From Aporrectodea caliginosa (Eukaryota > Annelida > Clitellata > Crassiclitellata > Lumbricidae), in contig JACEVL010000108.1 in the NCBI GenBank assembly GCA_020284085.1, positions 62,001 through 126,000 of the forward strand: DNA of 64,000 nucleotides. The letters are read 5' to 3'. Shown here piece after piece: positions 58,246-64,000 of the stretch (position 1 is its first letter; each line of letters opens with the position of its first letter). Under the pieces are notes generated by a model that did no database searches, was not told where the DNA came from, and was given only the letters and a program-made list of their open reading frames with translations. The translations under genes and the position numbers were made by a program.

Positions 58246-59739
58246 AACAGTTGAATTCGATTTACGTAATAACTTGTGATCATCCGTTCATACTATGAAT
58301 TGTAATCACATTGCGGTGTGTCAGTTTGAAATGATAAAGGAAGATTATTATATTTATTATTCTGTTCTATAGTCAGCATTTCGTTTACTTAAGGCTTATG
58401 GTGTTCTTGGAAATTGAACGTAGGCCCTATTTTTAGTTTTCATATTAATTTAAATAAATATCTGTTTTGCTAGTATTGTCTGTAGTCAAACTCAAACACG
58501 ACTCAAACTGCATCTTAACTACGAGTGACAACTGATTCCTATCAGCACTGAAATAATAGAGCAAGTTGTTCAGATGACAGCTTGAAATGCTACAATAACA
58601 GAGTGTATTTCAAAATATTTTAAAAGTTTGAACGCCAATTTAGCCCCCACATAAACTTATGGATACATCACTGGCGCCGACCACGCCGCGCCACGCCGCC
58701 GCCGCCGCCGATTTTTATTGGTCGGCGGCGCGCCGCCGCCGCCGACCAAAAATGACCGGCGCGCCGCCGCCGACACTATGAAGTCGGCGCAGGGCTCTAA
58801 TTGCGATGAGGTTTCTGGTGTTTTAACAGAGAAAGAGCGGGAAGAGAGATAGGTCTGAATCCAGAGGAGAGCAGTGTCGGTAAAACCGAACCAGGTAGAC
58901 AGTCTTTGGAGTAATATGTTGTGGTCAATGGTGTCGAAAGCTGCAGAAATATCAAGGAGGCACAGACAGGAGACTTGTTGATGAGAAATGGCAGAAACAA
59001 GTTTATTGTAGAGGCAAGTGAGAAGGGTTTCGGTTGAGTGCCGCTTGGTAAAACCAGACTGGTGTGGGTTAAGGAGTGAATTTGAAGTCAGGTAATCATT
59101 TATCCGAGACAGGACTATGCGTTCGGTTAGTTTAGAGATGAATGACAGGTTGGAGACAGGTCGGTAGTTTGAAAGGATTTCTTTATCAAGTGATGGTTTC
59201 TTGAGAAGTGGAGTGACTAAAGAATGTTTGAAGAGGAGGGGAAAATTGCCAGTAGACAAGGAGAGGTTGATTATTTTGGTGATGATGGGAACGAGAATAG
59301 ATGAGCAGTCTTTCAGTAAGGAGGTAGGTATAGGGTCAAGTTCACACTGCTTATTTGGAAGAGATTGTAACAGATGGGATATTTCAATCTCTGACGTTGG
59401 TTGGAAGACAGATAATGATGATCGAGGTGGGGAGGGTGGACGGTCGTGAGTGGTGGGAGGAGTATCTGGAGGTGAATCGATGGTGGTTTTTGAGAGTAGT
59501 GATTGAAGAGAGAGACGGAGGGTAGTAATTTTGCCAGAGAAGAAGGAACAAAACGACTCAGCTATTGAGGAAGGTGGAAGAGAGTTTGGAAGTGGGCTTG
59601 AGGAGTTCCGGTGGAGGAGTTGGTTAATAGTTTTCCAGAGAAGGCGAGGATTAGAAGAACGGGATTGAACTAGTGAGGAGTAAAACCTCTTTTTAGCCGT
59701 AGCCAGAAGGTGAAGGTATTTAAGTGTAATAGGCTATAT

Positions 59740-60130
59740 TTTTTCAAATGTGCTGCAAGAAGTTGCCTAGCAGCTTTTGACAGCTTTTTGGTTTTGCGTC
59801 TGTGCTGTCAGCAAGCAAGTAATTAGTAACTTCTATTGCGCCGGTGTCAAATGCACAAGGCATCAACCGATGGCACCAACAAAACCAAGCCGTTGTCAGA
59901 TCAATATCGAGATCAGTCCGTCAGCGACTGATCATAGTCCGGTTTGACGGTAGTCTTGTGGTTTCAAGTCGGTAGTTCTCTTCAAAAGTACAGTTGCTCT
60001 ATATAAACGAGCAATCAGATACGATTACTGTGACCTTTCAAGGCTCCGAAGTGGACGACCGACCACACGACAGAGCATCGATGACTCTGAGCAACAATAG
60101 TGCGTCAAGGACTTGCTCAAGTTCCCAACA
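59740..60130. other. LINE remnant and unassigned sequence
   Basis: 59740-59810 continues LINE-like coding on minus in a shifted frame ('LSKAARQLLAAHLKK'). The rest has no recognised feature. Confidence 0.35.
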
Positions 60131-60210
60131 CAGTGACTGCCTGAGTGGGGGTTCGAACCTGTATTCTCCACGTTACAGACCGGTCGCTCTATCCATTCGG
60201 CTATCATAAA
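60130..60210 (-). repeat. tRNA-derived SINE head with good A and B boxes
   Basis: On minus, 'tagccgaatggatagagcg' (A box) and 'ggttcgaaccc' (perfect B box) are tRNA-spaced. This is the best tRNA-like sequence in the window, but the acceptor stem does not close. SINE or tRNA pseudogene. Confidence 0.55.
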
Positions 60211-60239
60211 CTCAAAATTTCTAAAGCGCTACTTCGAAG

Positions 60240-60702
60240 CAGTATGGATCGATCGCCTCAAATGAGAAGCTCTGTTTCTACTCTGACCTATCTCTATCTG
60301 ATCCTCTGCCTTCCAATCTTTCTCAAGTTCTCAACCCAAACCAAACCCGCCTTTGCAAACCATAGACCTATATCAATTTTCTCTCTCTGGTCGTTCTTGA
60401 AACCGGACTTTGATCTCTGCACAACTCTTCTGACTTGACGTGGCGCTCGTGAATAAAGTTGCTATTAAAGGCACCAACTTTATTCACGAGGCGCAAGTCA
60501 GAAGAGTTGTCCAGAGATCAAAAATCCAAGTTTCAAGAACGACCATGGAGAGAGAGAAAATTGATATAGGTCTATGGTTTGCAAAGGCGGGTTTGGTTTG
60601 GGTTGAGAACTCGAGAAAGATTGGAAGGCAGAGGATCAGATAGAGATAGGTCAGAGTAGAAACAGAGCTTCTCATTAATTTTGAGGCGATCGATCCATAC
60701 TG
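60240..60702. repeat. Foldback: inverted repeat with arms of about 220 bp
   Basis: Arm 60240-60461 and arm 60475-60702 are near-perfect reverse complements from the outer 'cagtatggatcgatcgcctc' to the inner 'gaataaagttg', with a 13-nt loop. Each arm carries the LINE 3'-end word 'tttattcacgag'. The same short reading frame therefore appears on both strands and is not a gene. Confidence 0.92.
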
Positions 60703-60724
60703 ACTTAATTAGAGCTGAATTTAA

Positions 60725-60905
60725 CTGTATGGCAGCCATGTAAGGCGCCCATCTGTTTTACTGCTCATTTTACTAACGCCATCTGGCGAATGAAAGGCAG
60801 AGTCGACCTTTGGGAGGATAGCGGGAATCGATCCCGCGTCCATTCAGGCCTTCTGGAAGGCTTCTGCTCTTCGTGACGGAGTGTCAACTCTCAACCATTC
60901 ACCTA
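60725..60905 (-). repeat. tRNA-derived SINE, second copy
   Basis: On minus, 'gggttaggtgaatggttga' and 'cgggatcgattcccgc' form the tRNA-like head. The body with 'ggcgaatgaaaggcagagtc' on plus is shared with 58090-58245. Confidence 0.65.
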
Positions 60906-62313
60906 ACCCCCATCCCATAATACATAAATTATACGACCAATGTGACCTAGTTTTGTACGTATTATATTCGTTTTATTGATAAAATCTGAAAGAAACGCAG
61001 AAATGCTAACATGAGTGATAACGGATAATTGGTAAAGTAAGTAATTAGAAAATTTTAAGAAAAACTAGTAAATATAGTTATATAAGGATCATCACACAGT
61101 GTGCTTAATTGTCTGATGATCACTTCTATTAGGTTTTTGTGGGTGCGTTTGTCCAATTTCGAATTTGCGGGTTCTACGATCGTTACAAGTCTGGTGATTG
61201 CGATTGACGATTGCATGCATACCTACTTGAGATGAAACTTCTTCCTATTTAAACTCTATGTAAATAATGCTCGATGAACGGAATCTATTTATAGACTCGT
61301 GAGAGATGTTATTTTTTAACATTCCGGATTTTCAGCTAATATAATATAATTTGTTTGTTGTTAAATATTGACCAGGTATGTGTATCTATAAGTATTTCTG
61401 TTTTTCATTCTCATTATTGATTTCTTATTTGCTGTATATTCCAGTAGACACTGAACTGACATAACTGAGCACTTGAGCATCTTCCACAGTCATCATCATC
61501 CACCCACCAATGAGTTCCTTATTTCAGTTTCCTCTTCAATATGTCTAATTCTGCTTAAAACTTTCTACTGCCTTTCTGTTTGCTGTATTGCAGATATATA
61601 AATTCTTCTATTCACATACTTGATTCTTAATTTCTCAAGCCCATCCTTGGTTTGAACGTCTTCTGTTACCAAAAGCCTGCTTTCGGTTCTTATTTGCTTA
61701 TGGGATGCATTCTTAAATAATATCCTTCATGACTTCTGTAAACTTTCTCCAGACTTCACGTGCTTCCATACCTTCAATTTTACTTACCAAAACTGTTTTG
61801 GATCAGAGCTATGACGTAATAGTGAATAGACATGGGCTATTAACATTGGAGAGAAGGAGGATCAGAGGAGAACTATTTGAAACTTATAAGATAATCATTG
61901 CTGGAAAGGAGGCAGCGCAGTGGGAAAGGTTCTTTGAATTAGCACAAAACAAGGCAACCCAAGACCACCAAAATCCAACAGTCTTCCAAGTTTCTTAGTT
62001 AAATCTAAAATGCCTCACCTTTAGCGTTCTCTAATCCTCAGTTCTATAAATCATTAGAGAGCTTTAAAGCCTGGCTTGGTTGTTTTTGCTTTGTGATTTG
62101 TGATTTCACTTGGATTTAGTGAACCTACACGAATACTAAATGAATCTCTGAAGCGCATCACTTAAATTCTTTTACCTGCTTTCTTGCCACATGGTTGTTG
62201 TAATGATATTTACTGCTAAATGAACCTCAGCATAATTCTTGTTATGATAATTCAAATTCTTATTATACAAATATGTTTTTTGTTGATGCAGTGACCAGTA
62301 AAGAAGTTAGATA
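60906..62313. other. Upstream region of FIG4
   Basis: Contains a short LINE reverse transcriptase C-terminal piece at about 61800-61960 ('ERRRIRGELFETYKII' with 'FFELAQNKATQDH'). The remainder is AT-rich with no recognised exon. An acceptor-like 'ttgatgcag' at about 62284-62292 suggests that the FIG4 coding start lies in the second exon. Confidence 0.45.
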
Positions 62314-63885
62314 TGGCAGCCATGCAGGTTCCACTTATCAGCTGTACGCAGAAGATTGTCATTTATGAAACAAAAGCTGTGAGTTTCATATTCAAGTCTA
62401 TATACCTTGATTTCTGAGTGAGATTTAAAAATAAATTTAGCACCTGGAGAAATTTTAATGTAGAAGCCAAGTAGTAATAATTATTCTTACTTTCATTTCT
62501 TTACAGTTGTACACGATTTCCTGTAGGGCCTATAAAAAGCCCTATAGCTAGTTGTATGAAATGTGATTATTTTTGCTTAACTGTGGTGCTTTCCAAATCT
62601 TTCGGTTTTTGGCTTTACAGTTTAATTACATGTGTTTTGATCTAGCAATAAAGCAGTATTTGTGCATTAATGTTTTGAAAAGAATAAAAGGCTGTATATG
62701 AATATTTTTCACACATGTCCTCATTACATTGCCTTGTTGTGAGACAGTGGAAAGTACAGTATGTCTTGTTTTAAAGTTCATTCTTTTTGCTGCTGGTTGT
62801 TAACATGTTTTGTTTATTTTATTTTAAAAGCGCTATTTCATAGTTGGGTCAAATAACACTGAAACCAAGTTTCGAGTTCTTAAGATTGACCGAATGGAGC
62901 CAAGAGAGTTAAATGTCATCGATGATAAGGTGTGTCATTTTTCCTTTCTTATTTAATAATTATGCATCTTTAAGCATATGAGTTTTTATCTTAAAGCTTC
63001 ACAAGTTAAGTTTATAAATTAATGCACCATTTCATTTCCTGTTTTCATCTACAACAAGATTGAAACATTTGTATGTAAGTTGTGCTATATGGTGCCACAT
63101 CTGTGTACATGCAGTCTTCAGACTTGGCATATTGTTTGACAAGACTAAAATACAATTGCAACAAGGTTTTGGATCCATCACTTGCTCTTAATAATAAATT
63201 ATAGAACTCTGTTCATGTAGGCATGAAAGATTCACAAAGTCACTGGCCAATTGCATAACAGGCTGTCATTGAGCTTGGACCTGTCCACACTAGTGATTTT
63301 ATAGCAATGCTAGGAATTAACTTTAGGCTGCATGCTCAATAAGTATTTAATTGTTTCAATTTAACCATAAGCACATGAATCAACATCATCCCGAGGCAGT
63401 CAGTGCCAGTTACATTTTAACTCAGTTACAAGTAAAGGAAATGGTCTTTGGGTTGTTAATCTGTCACTTGACTTGCTTTCTTGATTTAAGCGATCCACCA
63501 ACTAAATAAATTTTTTTTCAATGGCATCAGTGGACTCAAATTGACCTGGAACTTTTGCCTTCTTCTTGGTCGAAAGGTCTCAGAAATTTCTAGATTAAAA
63601 ATGTTTTCAGTGTTTCCAAGTCTCTGCACTTTTGGGAATTTTAGAATGCTGAAGAATTTCTTTATAATTAATATACTTGCTCAATGAACTTGTAAGTATG
63701 ATAGTCTTTTTGTTGTGTCCTTTGTGAATGGAGGGGAAAATCTAGAATTTCTGTATTGAAGGTGGAGTACAGTCGCAAAGAAATCCGTGAGCTTCTGATG
63801 AGAATTGATGTTGGGAATCGGCCGAAGTTGCTGCAGAAGGGACCAGTTGGACTGAAGAGGACTGTCTCTGCATTTGGAATTGTTG
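62314..63885 (+). CDS. FIG4: FIG4 polyphosphoinositide 5-phosphatase, first three coding exons (partial)
   Basis: FIG4 (Sac3) removes the 5-phosphate of PI(3,5)P2 on endosome and lysosome membranes and works in a complex with PIKfyve and VAC14. Exons: 62314-62379, 62831-62929, 63762-63885 (phases 0, 0, 1); the gene continues beyond the window. The 96 residues match the family N-terminus throughout: '[20 protein letters not shown]', '[14 protein letters not shown]', '[20 protein letters not shown]', '[17 protein letters not shown]'. The catalytic CX5R site of the SAC domain lies further downstream and is not in view. Two Mets are close together at the start (residues 1 and 4); the first is chosen. 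No defects are seen. Introns are 451 and 832 bp. Confidence 0.92.
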
Positions 63886-64000
63886 GTAAGAACTGTGGCT
63901 GGCAGAATAAGAGCAGGATGCCATTTAATAGCAAGCAAGAGAACGTTAGGTACTGAATCTCCCAAAAGGGGAGCAGTGAGGGCTGTGATTAAAGTGCACA

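Larger units (their letters stand above)
56858..58799. mobile_element. hAT-like non-autonomous element, 1942 bp, GCC-rich ends
   Basis: Ends TAGAGTTCCCTGCGCC and, inverted, TAGAGCCCTGCGCC are flanked by ATTGCGAT at 56850-56857 and 58800-58807. Each end is followed by about 110-130 bp of GCCGCC/GGCGCGCC-rich sequence of the same kind. The interior holds a (GGAT)n array, a SINE copy and AT-rich DNA, with no transposase. The 8-bp duplication points to hAT; the ends are not typical CAGTG, so the superfamily is inferred from duplication length. Confidence 0.85.
55774..59733 (-). pseudogene. LINE reverse transcriptase, interrupted by a transposon
   Basis: Non-LTR reverse transcriptase. Motifs in order on minus: 'SLVTPLLKKPSLD', 'NYRPVSNLSFISKLTERI' and 'HQSGFTKRHSTETLL' before the insertion, 'LLDISAAFDTIDH' (first catalytic Asp), then after the insertion '[13 protein letters not shown]', 'YADDTQLF' (catalytic Asp pair), 'LDYCNALF', '[20 protein letters not shown]' and '[13 protein letters not shown]'. 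Removing 56858-58799 and one 8-bp copy leaves the frame unbroken, so the LINE copy was still intact here when the hAT element landed. Confidence 0.88.
55621..59734 (-). mobile_element. CR1/L2-like LINE, split by a hAT-like insertion, (TTACGA)n tail
   Basis: The largest retrotransposon in the window. The reverse transcriptase frame is open from 59733 to the insertion and from 56849 to a stop at 55774. A 3'UTR of about 150 bp and a (TCGTAA)n end on plus (55621-55640) follow. A frameshift or truncation lies just above 59734, where related codons continue in another frame to about 59810. The first part of ORF2 (endonuclease) is absent, so the copy is 5' truncated. Confidence 0.85.

Noticed and set aside
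60130..60210. Candidate tRNA gene on the minus strand
   Set aside because: Good A and B boxes but no closing acceptor stem or clear anticodon arm; more likely a SINE head.
60145..60675. Similar short frames beginning 'MRSSVSTLTYLYLILCLPIF' on both strands
   Set aside because: They are the two arms of one inverted repeat of LINE-like non-coding sequence, not a gene pair.

Overview
This window looks like nuclear DNA of an animal, most likely a marine invertebrate. The genes are spread out and split by GT-AG introns. Metazoan families are present: a SoxB-type factor, a peptide-type GPCR, an SLC17 transporter, REC114, FIG4 and a BTB-BACK-PHR protein. About half of the sequence is recognisable transposon debris, minisatellites or microsatellites. 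The octamer TAGGCCTA is strikingly frequent. The repeat style (CR1/L2-like LINE tails ending in short tandem repeats, many hAT elements) would suit an echinoderm, a hemichordate or another marine invertebrate. The species call is inference only.

Layout. 1-2.7 kb holds LINE debris, a promoter-like tandem repeat and one copy of a 350-bp dispersed repeat. 2.8-16.9 kb (minus strand) is a multi-exon SLC17-family transporter, reassembled here from nine short exons with matching splice phases. Its introns carry a GCGC-rich TIR element, a decayed LINE, a hAT copy nested in another LINE, a Helitron-like element and a tRNA-like SINE. 17-24 kb is mostly non-coding, with a 23-copy minisatellite at 22.4-23.06 kb. 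24.4-25.9 kb (minus) is an intronless rhodopsin-class GPCR. 30.7-35.4 kb (plus) is a six-exon gene that I identify as REC114, a meiotic double-strand-break factor. 35.4-44 kb holds hAT elements and a cluster of very long simple repeats, including about 520 bp of pure TTC. 44.4-45.4 kb (plus) is an intronless SoxB-type gene. 47-51 kb holds small TIR elements and a decayed C2H2 zinc-finger gene. 51.2-54.0 kb (plus) is a two-coding-exon BTB-BACK-PHR gene with a perfect hairpin just after its stop codon. 54.5-55.3 kb is an LTR-like promoter block. 55.6-59.7 kb (minus) is a CR1/L2-like LINE split by a 1.94-kb hAT-like element with an 8-bp target duplication. 60-61 kb holds SINEs and a 460-bp foldback. 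62.3-63.9 kb (plus) is the start of FIG4, which runs off the window.

The six genes do not form a functional unit; they are ordinary neighbours. The most informative content is (1) genes hidden in exons too short to stand out (SLC17, REC114, FIG4) and (2) a set of cleanly delimited transposon insertions whose target duplications can be read directly, some nested in older elements. I found no convincing previously undescribed multi-gene system. All homology calls come from recognising family motifs by eye; no database search was run.
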